In this document: positions 16,648 through 25,166 of the stretch, in pieces
Position numbering within the stretch: position 1 is the first letter of the stretch
How the letters are laid out: the number at the start of each line of letters is the position of its first letter
NCBI RefSeq assembly: GCF_002220865.2
Contig: NZ_NHRJ02000005.1
Span: 124,001 to 188,000, forward strand
Direction of reading: 5' to 3'
Source of the DNA: Paenibacillus xerothermodurans
GTDB lineage: Bacteria; Bacillota; Bacilli; Paenibacillales; NBRC-103111
Length of the DNA: 64,000 nt
Program-made: the position numbers and the translations under genes
The notes under the pieces: generated by a model
Database searches by the model: none
Seen by the model: only the letters and a program-made list of their open reading frames with translations
What the model was told of the DNA's origin: nothing

Positions 16648-16875
16648 TCACAGCCATCTGTGAGAATATTGAGTGCCTTCTACCTCAGGCGTCAGAGCCG
16701 CGAGCATAAATTCGTCATAGCCTTCTTCCGACCACCGGTTCGCCTGCGTGATAAGCTGCTCTTCTACGAGCTCTTTTTGCGTGCGCAGATGTTCCAAGCC
16801 GCCTCCTGACTGCTCGATGGATCGCTGCAGCTCCTTGCGCCGTTCCATACGTTTTGCCATTTGATACAAAATCAT
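16648..16875 (-). CDS. Small charged helical protein, unrecognised
   Basis: 75 residues, MILYQMAKRMERRKELQRSIEQSGGG then a Leu/Glu-rich helix (LRTQKELVEEQLITQANRWSEEGYDEFMLAAL). It probably forms two helices or a short coiled coil joined by a glycine loop. A GAGGAG site lies about 9 bases before the ATG at 16875, and a strong terminator follows the stop, so it looks like a real single-gene unit. I do not recognise the family. The length and helical hairpin shape vaguely resemble Spo0E-like regulators, but the SxxxD motif is absent. Confidence 0.75.
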   Translation of the reverse strand: MILYQMAKRMERRKELQRSIEQSGGGLEHLRTQKELVEEQLITQANRWSEEGYDEFMLAALTPEVEGTQYSHRWL

Positions 16876-17254
16876 GGTTCCGTCTCCTCTTAGCGTAGCA
16901 TTTTATAGTAATTCAAGTTTACCTATCCAAGATGAAAGGCAGATTAACTGTGTATAAAGCGATTGTTAAATGTAGATGAGTTCATCTTACCAGGCATTAT
17001 GAAGTGTATGTAAAATGGTGGCGTTATATGCAGCCGAGGCGCGCCGGAATTTACAAGATGCCGGCCGTCGATTCGCCACGCTTCGATATGGTCCGCGAAA
17101 GCCTGCATGCAACGCGACCGGCTGGAGAAGCGTGGGCTTGTGACACTTCACAGCAATGTATGTTATTTGAAGCCGCTACACATTGGATGCCCCACCCCTA
17201 TCATGGTATAGTTAAGGTCAATTAAATTCACCCTATCGGAGCGATCGACTTATT
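16876..17254. other. Intergenic region with a probable promoter
   Basis: No supported gene in these 379 bases. The frame at 17004-17225 on the plus strand has no ribosome site and no family resemblance. TTGGAT (17183-17188) and TATAGT (17207-17212), separated by 18 bases, form a plausible promoter for the pseudouridine synthase gene that follows. Confidence 0.5.
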
Positions 17255-18220
17255 ATGAACAAACCAAAAAAGCATTCCGGCAAATCCACCAACACCGCGA
17301 AAAAGCCCAGGACGTCGCGACATGGCGGTCAATCTCCTGCACAGCCGAAGCTCTACACGGTGAAAGAGCCCGGGGAGCTGCTGCCTTTTTTGCTGTCCAC
17401 GCTGTCGAATATGGGCCGGAACTCGGTCAAAAGCCTGCTTAGCCGCGGCCAAGTGTCGGTGAATGATAAAGCCGTGACTGTGCATAATTTTCCGCTGGAG
17501 CCGGGACACATTGTCGCCATACACAGGGAGCGCGCGGTCGCAGAAGCCCCACTTCTCGGCATGGCCATACTGCATGAAGACGATGACATTATTGTGATTA
17601 AAAAGGAATCCGGCTTGCTATCAATTGCTTCCGCCAGGCCGGAAGAGCATGAGGTCACCGCCTACCGGCAGCTCATGACCCATGTTCGCAGGACGAATCC
17701 GCACGCCAGAATTTTCGTAGTTCACCGGCTTGACCGGGACACTTCCGGCGTGATGATGTTTGCGAAAAGCGAACGTATCCAGCAAGCTCTGCAAAATTCC
17801 TGGCAGGACGCGGTCAAAGAGCGGTCCTACATCGCCTTAGTCGACGGTAAAGTGCAGAAACCAGCGGGCACGGTTACCTCGTGGTTGAAAGAAAGCCGCA
17901 CACTGAAAATGTATTCCGGCCGCTATCCCAATGACGGGCAGCTTGCGGTTACCCATTACAAGGTTCTGCAGTCCAATTCAGCATTTTCGCTGTTGGAGGT
18001 CCATTTGGAGACAGGACGCAAAAATCAAATTCGTGTTCATATGGAGGACATAGGCCATCCTGTGAGCGGAGACAAAAAGTATGGATCACGCACGAAGGTA
18101 ATCGGCCGGCTCGGCCTGCACGCCAAAGTACTGTCGTTTGAGCATCCGACCACAGGCGAGCTACTGCGGTTTGATACGGGCGTTCCCAAGCAATTTTTGC
18201 GTCCTTTTCACACCCAGTGA
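17255..18220 (+). CDS. RluA-family pseudouridine synthase
   Basis: Isomerises uridine to pseudouridine in rRNA or tRNA. The 321-residue protein has a basic N-terminal tail, an S4-like RNA-binding domain (SVKSLLSRGQVSVNDKAVT, about residues 52-85), and the catalytic domain with HRLDRDTSGVMMFAKS (catalytic Asp near residue 160) and GRKNQIRVHMEDIGHPVSGDKKYG. The exact target position cannot be predicted. A GGAG site lies upstream of the ATG. It is monocistronic. Confidence 0.92.
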   Translation: MNKPKKHSGKSTNTAKKPRTSRHGGQSPAQPKLYTVKEPGELLPFLLSTLSNMGRNSVKSLLSRGQVSVNDKAVTVHNFPLEPGHIVAIHRERAVAEAPLLGMAILHEDDDIIVIKKESGLLSIASARPEEHEVTAYRQLMTHVRRTNPHARIFVVHRLDRDTSGVMMFAKSERIQQALQNSWQDAVKERSYIALVDGKVQKPAGTVTSWLKESRTLKMYSGRYPNDGQLAVTHYKVLQSNSAFSLLEVHLETGRKNQIRVHMEDIGHPVSGDKKYGSRTKVIGRLGLHAKVLSFEHPTTGELLRFDTGVPKQFLRPFHTQ

Positions 18221-18329
18221 GAGCCGACGTCCCCTTGGATTTTTTACAATGACACGGCAGCCGTGTGGTCAGCGCTCGGCAGCCGTTTATTTGCTCTCGT
18301 ACGAGTTTGTAATCCCACGGACATGTATA

Positions 18330-18359
18330 TTGCATCAGCCTATCTTTTTGGCATATAAT
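18330..18359 (+). promoter_or_regulatory. Promoter upstream of the small basic protein and DinG-like gene
   Basis: TTGCAT (18330-18335) and TATAAT (18354-18359) with an 18-base spacer. It would drive the small gene at 18400 and probably the helicase gene behind it. Confidence 0.65.
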
Positions 18360-18399
18360 AGGAACAAGTGTTCCCACAAAAGGACAATAGGAGATGTGG

Positions 18400-18630
18400 A
18401 TGGAATCATCTGACGTTTTTGCTGAATCACGTCGAAAGTACCAAGGGGAAAATCGGGCTAAACTAGTTATGCAGCGCTTGCGAGCATATCAGCAGCTGAA
18501 ACAGCAACGAAAATGGTGGCAAAGGCTGCAGCCTGCACCCGTCGCCAAAACCAAGCCCAAGGCATGGACTCAGCGGCACCAGTGCAGCGCCTCATGCCAG
18601 ACGACGTCGCCTGCTCAAGCCGATGCTTGA
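18400..18630 (+). CDS. Small basic protein, unrecognised
   Basis: 76 residues, strongly basic in the middle (LVMQRLRAYQQLKQQRKWWQRLQ) with a Cys-containing C-terminus (HQCSASCQTTS). AGGAG lies 7 bases before the ATG at 18400; the ATG six bases earlier is too close to it. A good promoter stands 40 bases upstream. It precedes the DinG-like helicase gene by 76 bases and may be co-transcribed. I recognise no family. Confidence 0.6.
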   Translation: MESSDVFAESRRKYQGENRAKLVMQRLRAYQQLKQQRKWWQRLQPAPVAKTKPKAWTQRHQCSASCQTTSPAQADA

Positions 18631-18706
18631 ACAACGATATCCTTTGTTACTGACGAAGTGCAAATGACGAGTTAATACAATGCAATATTATGGAGGCAAT
18701 GCGACT

Positions 18707-20701
18707 GTGGCACGTTATCCTTTTGAATATGATCATTCACAGCCTTTCATTCAACAAGCGAGCGAATGGATAGCCGATGTGTTCTACGATATATTGCCGG
18801 AAGCCGGCTTTGAAGTGCGGGATGAGCAGATATATATGGCGTTCCAGCTTGAAAGAGCGTTTGCGGAGAAGCAAACAATTTTCGCCGAAGCGGGCGTCGG
18901 TACAGGCAAGACGCTTGTTTATTTGCTGTATGCGATATGCTACGCGCGCTATACCGGGAAACCGGCGATTATTGCCTGTGCGGATGAATCGTTGATCGAG
19001 CAGCTGGTAAAGCCGGAAGGTGACATTGCCAAGCTGGGCAAGTACCTGGATATGGAGATAGACGCCAGACTGGCCAAGTCGCCGGATCAGTATGTGTGCC
19101 TCATGAAGCTGGATGACGCGAGATTAGGGCACGATGATGCCGCCTTATTCAAAGAACTGTATGGCAGCCTGCCCAGCTTTGTGCATTCGCCCGGCACGCT
19201 GCAGTCCTTCCACGCATACGGTGATCGCAAGAATTATCCCCGTTTGAACGACGAACAATGGGAGAAAATCAACTGGGACGCGTTTCAGGACTGTTTCGTC
19301 TGTGAGATGCGGCATCGCTGCGGTCAGAGCCTGTCCCGCGAGCATTACCGTAAGTCCGCTGATCTGATTATCTGCTCCCACGATTTTTATATGGAACATG
19401 TCTGGACGTACGAAGGACGAAAACGGGAAGGCCAACTACCACTGCTGCCAGAGCACTGTGCCGTCGTATTTGATGAGGGGCATTTGTTGGAGACTGCCGC
19501 GCAGAAAGCATTGACCTACCGGCTGAAGCACATCGTGTTCGAGGAATTGATCACCCGGCTGCTTAAAGGAGAGATCCGAGAGAGACTTGCGGTGCTGATT
19601 GATGAGGCTATCGAACAAAGCGAGCGCATGTTCGATGTATTGGAAGGCCAGTGCCGGAATATCCCCGGCTCAGATCGAAAGCAGGTCGTGCTGAACGAGC
19701 AGCTGTTAGACGAAGTTCATCACTTCCGCGAGCAGCTGTCCGCTATAGAGGAAGAGCTGGTGTTCGAGAGTGAGCTTTACACATTGAACGAGTATCAGCT
19801 GCGCATCGTGGAGGAGCATCTGGAAATGATGCAGCGGGCCTTAAGCCTGTTTGATCATTCCGAGAAGCTTATATGTTGGGCTACAGAAAGCGGCACTGGC
19901 CTTACACTGGTTGTCATGCCGCGTACGGTGAAGGAAGTACTGCAAGACCGGGTGTTCTCTCTGAGAATGCCGATTGTTTTCTCGTCAGCGACGTTGTCGG
20001 TGGACGGCTCCTTTGAGTATATTGCGGCGAGCGTGGGAACAGAAAGCTTCTTGTCGTTCTCGGTGGCTTCGCCATATGATTATCCAAAGCAAATGAAGGC
20101 TGTTGCCCCCAAATGGAAGCACCGCGGAACTTTCACAGAAAAAATGAAAGCCGCGGTGCAGCTGCTGATGCATACCGAAGGAAGAGCCTTGATCCTATTC
20201 CCGACCGCAGACGAGCTTCGGCGGTTTAAGCAGGAAATCCCGGAGTACACGGAGTGCAGCTCCATGCGGTTCTTGTTCGAGGGGGATGAGGAGATTAGTC
20301 ATCTCATCGGGCGGTTTCAGCAGGATGAGCTCAGCATGCTCTGTGCCGTGAGCTTGTGGGAAGGCCTCGACGTGCCGGGTCCCGCCCTGTCCAATCTGAT
20401 CATTTGGTCGCTGCCGTTCCCCCCGCACGATCCGGTATTTATGGCGAGGCGTGGGGGCTCCACCCGGCCGTTCGAAGAGGTGGATTTACCTTATATGCTG
20501 CTGCGGCTCAGACAAGGCGTAGGCCGACTGATCCGTTCGCGTGAGGACCGCGGCATTGCGGCGATCCTTGTGGAGGAATCGGACCACTATGATGATTTGC
20601 GCGAACAGATCGCAGGTGTGTTACCCGCGGGCGTCGAGCTGAAAGACTCGTTAGATGAAGTGACGCAACAATCGACTCATGCCACTGGCACTGTCGTCTG
20701 A
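18707..20701 (+). CDS. DinG/YoaA-like ATP-dependent DNA helicase
   Basis: A superfamily 2, XPD-like 5'-3' helicase of 664 residues. Visible are Walker A EAGVGTGKT near residue 65, four cysteines compatible with a 4Fe-4S cluster (one in DQYVCLMKL, then CFVCEMRHRCGQ), the DEAH-type box VFDEGH, and C-terminal motifs VSLWEGLDVPG and LRQGVGRLIRS. The exonuclease domain of the long Gram-positive DinG is absent, so it is the YoaA-type architecture. Start: GTG at 18707 follows GGAGG (18692-18696) by 10 bases. The in-frame ATG at 18680 would place the ribosome site inside the gene, so I reject it. A role in unwinding damaged or R-loop DNA is inferred. Confidence 0.9.
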   Translation: MARYPFEYDHSQPFIQQASEWIADVFYDILPEAGFEVRDEQIYMAFQLERAFAEKQTIFAEAGVGTGKTLVYLLYAICYARYTGKPAIIACADESLIEQLVKPEGDIAKLGKYLDMEIDARLAKSPDQYVCLMKLDDARLGHDDAALFKELYGSLPSFVHSPGTLQSFHAYGDRKNYPRLNDEQWEKINWDAFQDCFVCEMRHRCGQSLSREHYRKSADLIICSHDFYMEHVWTYEGRKREGQLPLLPEHCAVVFDEGHLLETAAQKALTYRLKHIVFEELITRLLKGEIRERLAVLIDEAIEQSERMFDVLEGQCRNIPGSDRKQVVLNEQLLDEVHHFREQLSAIEEELVFESELYTLNEYQLRIVEEHLEMMQRALSLFDHSEKLICWATESGTGLTLVVMPRTVKEVLQDRVFSLRMPIVFSSATLSVDGSFEYIAASVGTESFLSFSVASPYDYPKQMKAVAPKWKHRGTFTEKMKAAVQLLMHTEGRALILFPTADELRRFKQEIPEYTECSSMRFLFEGDEEISHLIGRFQQDELSMLCAVSLWEGLDVPGPALSNLIIWSLPFPPHDPVFMARRGGSTRPFEEVDLPYMLLRLRQGVGRLIRSREDRGIAAILVEESDHYDDLREQIAGVLPAGVELKDSLDEVTQQSTHATGTVV

Positions 20702-20706
20702 CCAAA

Positions 20707-20742
20707 AAGACCTCCAAGCCCGCTTGGAGGTCTTCTTCAACT
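20707..20742 (+). terminator. Terminator of the DinG-like gene
   Basis: AAGACCTCCAAG/CTTGGAGGTCTT stem (20707-20718 with 20723-20734) with a CCCG loop and a short T-rich tail. Confidence 0.85.
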
Positions 20743-20788
20743 ATACCGAAAAACATAATGTGTGATGCAGCTCGTCCCCCCTGGCTGG

Positions 20789-21025
20789 TCAGGTCCAGCC
20801 CCAAAAAAAACCGTCCCGGTCCCAAGCGATCCTGCCCCCGTGCAGCTTTCGGAAAGCTTTCTTTACATCTTTGGAGATGGACTGGTTCCCGTTCTCGTTG
20901 AGGAAAATAAACGACTCTCCAAAGTGATCGGCGATATGCTTCACAGCATCACTCTGGTGGAGTATACCGGAGAACCGTATCTCCTTCACCATCCACTCAG
21001 CGACATCGTCAGCTGTATAATCCAT
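20789..21025 (-). CDS. Small conserved protein (DUF6953-like)
   Basis: 78 residues with VAEWMVKEIRFSGILHQSDAV, HFGESFIFLNENGNQSISKDVKKAFRKLHGG and a C-terminal WDRDGFFWGW. This arrangement matches a small Bacillota family of unknown function (DUF6953, from memory). It looks like a compact winged-helix-like domain. AAGGAG lies about 9 bases before the ATG. It lies 41 bases downstream of the VanY-like lipoprotein gene on the same strand and may share its transcript. Confidence 0.75.
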   Translation of the reverse strand: MDYTADDVAEWMVKEIRFSGILHQSDAVKHIADHFGESFIFLNENGNQSISKDVKKAFRKLHGGRIAWDRDGFFWGWT

Positions 21026-21066
21026 TCATCCCGCTCCTTATGATATTGTGGCATCAGTGTGCCTGG

Positions 21067-22053
21067 TCAAGGCTTCGCAACCGGGACCGTCTGTCCGACA
21101 TATTCATCGAGTGTGATGCTCCGCTTACTGATCTCCTGAGCGATCTCCTTGCCGACATACCTCAGGTGCCACGACTCATATTGGTAGCCGGTGATCGCCT
21201 CTTTCCCCTCGGGATAACGCACGATAAAACCGTGTTCCGCTGCATGTTGTTCAAGCCATTTGGCCTCCTTGGTGTCAGAGAAGCAATCCGTTGCGGCGCA
21301 TTTTCCTGACGCACCGGCGACATCGATGGCCAAGCCCGTTTCGTGTTCGCTATGCCCTGGCTTTGCACTGTATTTATCAGCCGCCTCTGCGCCGTCCTTT
21401 TTCACGTAGTTCGAATATAAGCTGCTCTGGGTCGCGCGCGAGCGGTAGCCGGACACTCCGGACAAAGGTAAATTGTCTTCTTTGGCCGCGGCAAACAGTT
21501 GCTCCAATGCGTCCGCAGCCTCCTTGCGCAATTTGCGTTTTTCCAACTTTTCTTGGAAAATGAAAGAAACGTTAGGCTCCACCAGATCGTCCGGCTTGTA
21601 GTTGTCCGGCAGTTTATAAGTCTTGTTGACCAACACGGAGGTAGCTGAAGGGTCGGCGACTACTTGAATAGTTTTGTCCTCGTCCGTGGTTGGTGCAGGC
21701 TTCGCCGACGGGGATTGCCCGGCTGGAGCACCGGGGCTGGCAGCACGTGCTTGGCTCCCTTGCTGCCCGGCGCCGGCTGGGGAGGCACCTGACTTATCCG
21801 ATTGCGGCTGCGTCGTTGACCCTGCGGAGCTGTCAGACGAATCGCCGCTCGCCTGTCCACCTTGGGCCGCGCCGCCGGGCAGCGTGCTATTGGAGCTCGT
21901 TGGTCCATCATCTTTGGGCGCTGCGGTTGGGTTGCCCGTGCCCGCAGGATCCGAGCTCTCTTCACGCGCAGAGTTATCGTTGCATCCGGTCGCAGATAAT
22001 ACAACTGTTGCGGCTAGAAGCAAAGCCGCGGCGGGATAAAAACGAAACTTCAT
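21067..22053 (-). CDS. VanY-like D-alanyl-D-alanine carboxypeptidase lipoprotein
   Basis: Trims the terminal D-Ala from peptidoglycan stem peptides outside the membrane. The 328-residue protein has a lipoprotein signal (AALLLAATVVLSATGC, Cys about residue 24), a long Ser/Gly/Ala/Pro-rich linker (about residues 25-125), and an M15B peptidase domain. The domain shows SGYRSRATQSSLYSNYV, HSEHETGLAIDVAG (zinc-binding His and Asp) and ESWHLRYVG (the second zinc His). The linker length suggests it spans the wall. It is divergent from the hydrolase gene at 22127. Confidence 0.93.
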   Translation of the reverse strand: MKFRFYPAAALLLAATVVLSATGCNDNSAREESSDPAGTGNPTAAPKDDGPTSSNSTLPGGAAQGGQASGDSSDSSAGSTTQPQSDKSGASPAGAGQQGSQARAASPGAPAGQSPSAKPAPTTDEDKTIQVVADPSATSVLVNKTYKLPDNYKPDDLVEPNVSFIFQEKLEKRKLRKEAADALEQLFAAAKEDNLPLSGVSGYRSRATQSSLYSNYVKKDGAEAADKYSAKPGHSEHETGLAIDVAGASGKCAATDCFSDTKEAKWLEQHAAEHGFIVRYPEGKEAITGYQYESWHLRYVGKEIAQEISKRSITLDEYVGQTVPVAKP

Positions 22054-22126
22054 TACAATGCACTACCTTCCTGTCCTGTTGTTTTGTCAATTCTAGTATA
22101 CATTGACGGGGAGGAAAGGTAAAAAG

Positions 22127-22909
22127 TTGCCCGTTGACAATTATACAACCGTGCCAGAAAAGCATCCGAGAGGCAGGATCCCACCATTGAACATACCCAT
22201 ACAATCCATAAATTTGTATCTATTGGCCGGCGTAGCGACTGATCCGTTGTTTATGGAAGGTTTTGGCCAGGCGATGAAGGTTCGGCTGCATCAGGCAGGC
22301 TGGGCGGTGCGCTCCGAGCTGCTCCTGCCATACGGCGATTGGTCGCGCAGTATATTTACGCAGCTGCGTGAGATGCGGCATGATCTCTGGCCGATACGAC
22401 ACCGCCCGCTTCACTCTATCGGCGGCAACCGTGCGGCAGATGCGCTGCGAGGTACAAGCCCGGGCGGCGTAACGCTGCTGCTCGGGCATAGCGGAGGCGG
22501 TATAGCCGCCTTGCATGCCACCAGCATCCTCACTCGCGAAGGCTGGTTCACTCCGTCCGACCCGCCTCGTATCGTACAGATCGGCTCACCTAAATGTCCG
22601 ATCCCGGCCTGGCTGCGGAAGTCCACGTTATATGCGGCTGCTGTGAATGCGAATGGCAAGCTGTCGGATCCGGTTACGCGCTTAGGTAGTTGGGGCGGCT
22701 GGCGCCGCAATGCGTATGGTATCCCGGTCTGGCGAGCAAAAGCCGACTCCCCCGGAACAATCGTTCATCTCCCGCTTATCGGCGGACACGCCGACTATTT
22801 TAGACAGGGACAGGCTTACGTCAATACGGAAGGCCTATCTAATCTGGATATCACTGTGCGAGCTGTCTATGATTGGCTGAAATCAACTTGGGAAACCGAT
22901 TTCCGCTGA
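22127..22909 (+). CDS. Alpha/beta hydrolase-like protein
   Basis: A cytoplasmic alpha/beta-hydrolase-fold protein of about 260 residues with the nucleophile elbow GHSGGG (Ser in LLLGHSGGGIAALHA), an early LLAGVATDP segment, and a C-terminal PLIGGHADYF that supplies a plausible catalytic His. Substrate unknown. Start: TTG at 22127 (MPVDNYTT) has AAGG about 7 bases upstream; the TTG at 22103 would put the GGGGAGG ribosome site inside the gene. A hairpin terminator follows the stop. Confidence 0.7.
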   Translation: MPVDNYTTVPEKHPRGRIPPLNIPIQSINLYLLAGVATDPLFMEGFGQAMKVRLHQAGWAVRSELLLPYGDWSRSIFTQLREMRHDLWPIRHRPLHSIGGNRAADALRGTSPGGVTLLLGHSGGGIAALHATSILTREGWFTPSDPPRIVQIGSPKCPIPAWLRKSTLYAAAVNANGKLSDPVTRLGSWGGWRRNAYGIPVWRAKADSPGTIVHLPLIGGHADYFRQGQAYVNTEGLSNLDITVRAVYDWLKSTWETDFR

Positions 22910-22983
22910 ATAGGCAACGCGCGTCTGGTGAGCTGAAATCCACGATACCCCTGTCCGGTAATGCGGTGAACAGCTTGTGCATG

Positions 22984-23035
22984 CAAAAAAAGCTCATCCG
23001 ATGCCGTAAGGCTGATCAAATGAGCTTACATTTTG
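22984..23035 (+). terminator. Bidirectional hairpin between two convergent genes
   Basis: AAGCTCAT/ATGAGCTT (22990-22997 with 23020-23027) with an A-run before and an ACATTTTGTT tail after. It lies between the plus-strand hydrolase and the minus-strand GGY-repeat gene and could serve both. Confidence 0.7.
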
Positions 23036-23060
23036 TTACTTTTCTACCACTACCAGATGA

Positions 23061-23357
23061 CTACCAGAAAAAGCCACCGTAGCCGCCATAGCCACCGTAG
23101 CCGCCATAGCCGCCATAGCCACCATAGCCGCCGAAGCCGTATGCATAAGGTGCAGTGCCTATAGCCAACAAATCAAACAGTACGAGCGGGATGAAAGCGG
23201 AAGTTTTGACCTTTTTGCCCTTTTCAGAAGCGAGAATCAGACGGTTACCACTAATCCGCACCAGCTTGCCGCTCACCATGCTGCCATCCTTCTTCTGAGC
23301 ATAGATGGTTTGGCCGATCAGTTTGCGGACATCTTTTTTGCTCACTGCGCTTTGCAT
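23061..23357 (-). CDS. Small protein with Gly-Gly-Tyr tail
   Basis: 98 residues. The N-terminal 60 residues (DVRKLIGQTIYAQKKDGSMVSGKLVRISGNRLILAS) look like a small beta-barrel, LSm/Hfq-like or coat-associated domain. A hydrophobic patch (IPLVLFDLLAIG) follows, then a tail of seven imperfect GGY units ending GGFFW. The start at 23357 follows GGAGGTGG; the upstream TTG frame adds six residues that would include the ribosome site. Gly-Tyr tails are common in spore coat and exosporium proteins, so a sporulation role is a guess. The tail is encoded by a 9-bp DNA tandem repeat (about 23065-23135). Confidence 0.8.
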   Translation of the reverse strand: MQSAVSKKDVRKLIGQTIYAQKKDGSMVSGKLVRISGNRLILASEKGKKVKTSAFIPLVLFDLLAIGTAPYAYGFGGYGGYGGYGGYGGYGGYGGFFW

Positions 23358-23511
23358 TAAGTCCACCTCCGTCAATATAGCATCGGGTTGATAACCCTTA
23401 GAAGAATGAGTTACGGTATATTGTACGGAGGTGCGGCCTGTATTGCTTGTTTTACTGTCCCTGTGCAGTTGGACGATCTTTTATTTGACGGCGTGAGTGT
23501 GCCGCCGGGTA

Positions 23512-23736
23512 TCAGGCTTTGCGCAAACGCCCAAGCTCGGTCGTTATGGCTTCGATCTCGCTGATACTAAACTGCGTTTTACCGGCAACCATCTCATAGA
23601 TATCCTTCAAATCTTCATATTGTTCATCGTTCAACTTGGTGGCTTTCAGCGCACTTCCTGTAGCCATTCGCAGCTTTTTCTTAATCTCCTCAATCATAAA
23701 ATCAGCGTTTGCCAACGTGTTCTCGGCTAAATTCAT
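23512..23736 (-). CDS. DUF1128 family protein (YfkK-like)
   Basis: 74 residues: MNLAENTLANADFMIEEIKKKLRM, then YEDLKDIYEMVAGKTQFSISEIEAITTELGRLRK, the full DUF1128 pattern known from Bacillus YfkK. Function unknown; all-helical. The start at 23736 has AAGGA 9 bases upstream; the longer frame adds 14 residues with no family support. Confidence 0.88.
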   Translation of the reverse strand: MNLAENTLANADFMIEEIKKKLRMATGSALKATKLNDEQYEDLKDIYEMVAGKTQFSISEIEAITTELGRLRKA

Positions 23737-23819
23737 GCCCGCACATCCTTTCCGTTTGACTTGCCTTGTCTCACACACACATCAGTGTGAAAGGCCCCTT
23801 GGTTTCATTGTACCATCTT

Positions 23820-23848
23820 TTGTAGCGGTGAGTCCGTTGTATTATAAT
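23820..23848 (+). promoter_or_regulatory. Promoter of yjbQ
   Basis: TTGTAG (23820-23825) and TATAAT (23843-23848) with a 17-base spacer, about 57 bases before the yjbQ start. Confidence 0.6.
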
Positions 23849-23904
23849 AACGTTAACGGAAAGGGCGCTAACACCGTTTCCGCCGACACAAAGGAGGCCT
23901 CTGC

Positions 23905-24306
23905 ATGATACATACACTGCATCTTCGAACCCAGCACCGTGATGAAATGATCGACATTACCGACAGAGTCATTGGTCTACTAAAACAGGACGCTATCCAA
24001 GACGGTCTAGCCGTCATCTACTCGCCGCATACCACAGCAGGCATCACGATCAACGAGAATGCCGATCCGGATGTGAAACGGGATGTGCTGATGCGCTTGG
24101 ACGAAGTGTATCCATGGAAGCATCCGCAGTATCGGCACGCGGAGGGTAACACCGCCGCCCATCTTAAAGCGATAACAACGGGCTCTTCTCACACCGTTCT
24201 GGTAGCCGGTGGAAAGCTGATGCTCGGCCGATGGCAGGGAATCTATTTCTGCGAATTCGATGGACCGCGTGAACGGACCTTCCGGGTGCAATTTATACGC
24301 AGTTGA
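23905..24306 (+). CDS. yjbQ: YjbQ family protein (UPF0047)
   Basis: 133 residues, full length. The conserved core is VIYSPHTTAGITINENADPDV, followed by YRHAEGNTAAHLKAITTGSS and the C-terminal LGRWQGIYFCEFDGPRERTF. Members have weak thiamine-phosphate synthase activity and the fold binds metal through the conserved histidines; the true role is unsettled. AAAGGAGG lies before the ATG. It is convergent with the yigZ-type gene, only 17 bases apart. Confidence 0.94.
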   Translation: MIHTLHLRTQHRDEMIDITDRVIGLLKQDAIQDGLAVIYSPHTTAGITINENADPDVKRDVLMRLDEVYPWKHPQYRHAEGNTAAHLKAITTGSSHTVLVAGGKLMLGRWQGIYFCEFDGPRERTFRVQFIRS

Positions 24307-24323
24307 TCTGGCCTTCCGCCAGC

Positions 24324-24974
24324 CTATGTCAAAGCCGAGGGTAATTCCGTATGCTCGCTGTAACGTTCAGCGCCCAGGCGAATCACGCTTTGGCCTTGTG
24401 TTACGTCGGTGATCCACGCGGCAAACCGCTCCGCTTCCCCGGCCAACGGCATACATGTTACCGTCACTTTATCGGTGAACTCGGTGTCGCCGAGCATAGT
24501 GCCACGGTTACGTAATTCGTTTTCCACCTTGCCGTGCCACGTATAATCCATCTCGACCTGCACCACCCGGTGCAGCACCTGGTACACGGGCCCAGCCGCA
24601 GCAATTCCCTCCACAGCCCCATCGGTGTACGCCCGTATGAGACCTCCGGCGCCCAGCATGATGCCTCCAAAATAGCGCGTCACCACAACCACCACATTTT
24701 TCAAGCCCTGGTTCTTGATCACTTCCAATATCGGCTTGCCGGCAGTTCCGCTGGGCTCTCCATCGTCGGATTGCTTCTGAATCTCATCCCGTTCTCCGAT
24801 CATGTACGCTGAGCAGTTGTGTGTTGCGGACCAGTGTTCCTTTTTGATCATCTCAATGAACTGGACCGCTTCATCTTCGCTGGCTACAGGTTTCGCATGC
24901 CCAATAAAACGCGACTTTTTTATCACAATTTCCGCTGCGCCAAACTCCTTCACCGTTTTATAATAAGGCAGCAA
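24324..24974 (-). CDS. YigZ/IMPACT family protein
   Basis: A protein of about 216 residues with EIVIKKSRFIGHAKPVASEDEAVQFI, the signature DDGEPSGTAGKPILEVI and TRYFGGIMLGAGGLIRAYTDG, then the C-terminal ferredoxin-like domain. Relatives (B. subtilis YvyE, E. coli YigZ) bind nucleic acids or ribosomes; the precise job is unknown. The open frame extends 57 codons further upstream without family support. GGAGG at about 24983-24987 sits 8 bases before TTG 24974 (reading MLPYYKTVKEFG, matching relatives) or 5 before GTG 24977. I chose the TTG. Confidence 0.88.
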   Translation of the reverse strand: MLPYYKTVKEFGAAEIVIKKSRFIGHAKPVASEDEAVQFIEMIKKEHWSATHNCSAYMIGERDEIQKQSDDGEPSGTAGKPILEVIKNQGLKNVVVVVTRYFGGIMLGAGGLIRAYTDGAVEGIAAAGPVYQVLHRVVQVEMDYTWHGKVENELRNRGTMLGDTEFTDKVTVTCMPLAGEAERFAAWITDVTQGQSVIRLGAERYSEHTELPSALT

Positions 24975-25113
24975 CACCCGTTCCTCCTCTGTGTAGATCT
25001 GGTACGGCTTGTACGGATGCTTCCGGGCAGTTCTGATCTTTGTCAGCACCGCACTGCCGCAGATGCTCAGTCTCAGCGCCAATCCGGATGCCCCGCAGCG
25101 TCCCGCACAAGTG

Positions 25114-25150
25114 TGAAAAAAGCAGTTCACCCCAAAGGAGTGCACCGCTT
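25114..25150 (-). terminator. Terminator of pgi
   Basis: Minus-strand arms AAGCGGTGCAC and GTGAACTGCTT (one G-T pair, one mismatch) followed by TTTTT, starting 17 bases past the pgi stop. Confidence 0.7.
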
Positions 25151-25166
25151 TCTGTTTTTTCGTGTG

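Noticed and set aside
17004-17225. Plus-strand frame of 73 residues before the pseudouridine synthase
   Set aside because: No ribosome site and no family; it overlaps the probable promoter.
18230-18285. Terminator after the pseudouridine synthase (ACACGG/CCGTGT hairpin)
   Set aside because: A very short stem with no T-run; not supportable as an intrinsic terminator.
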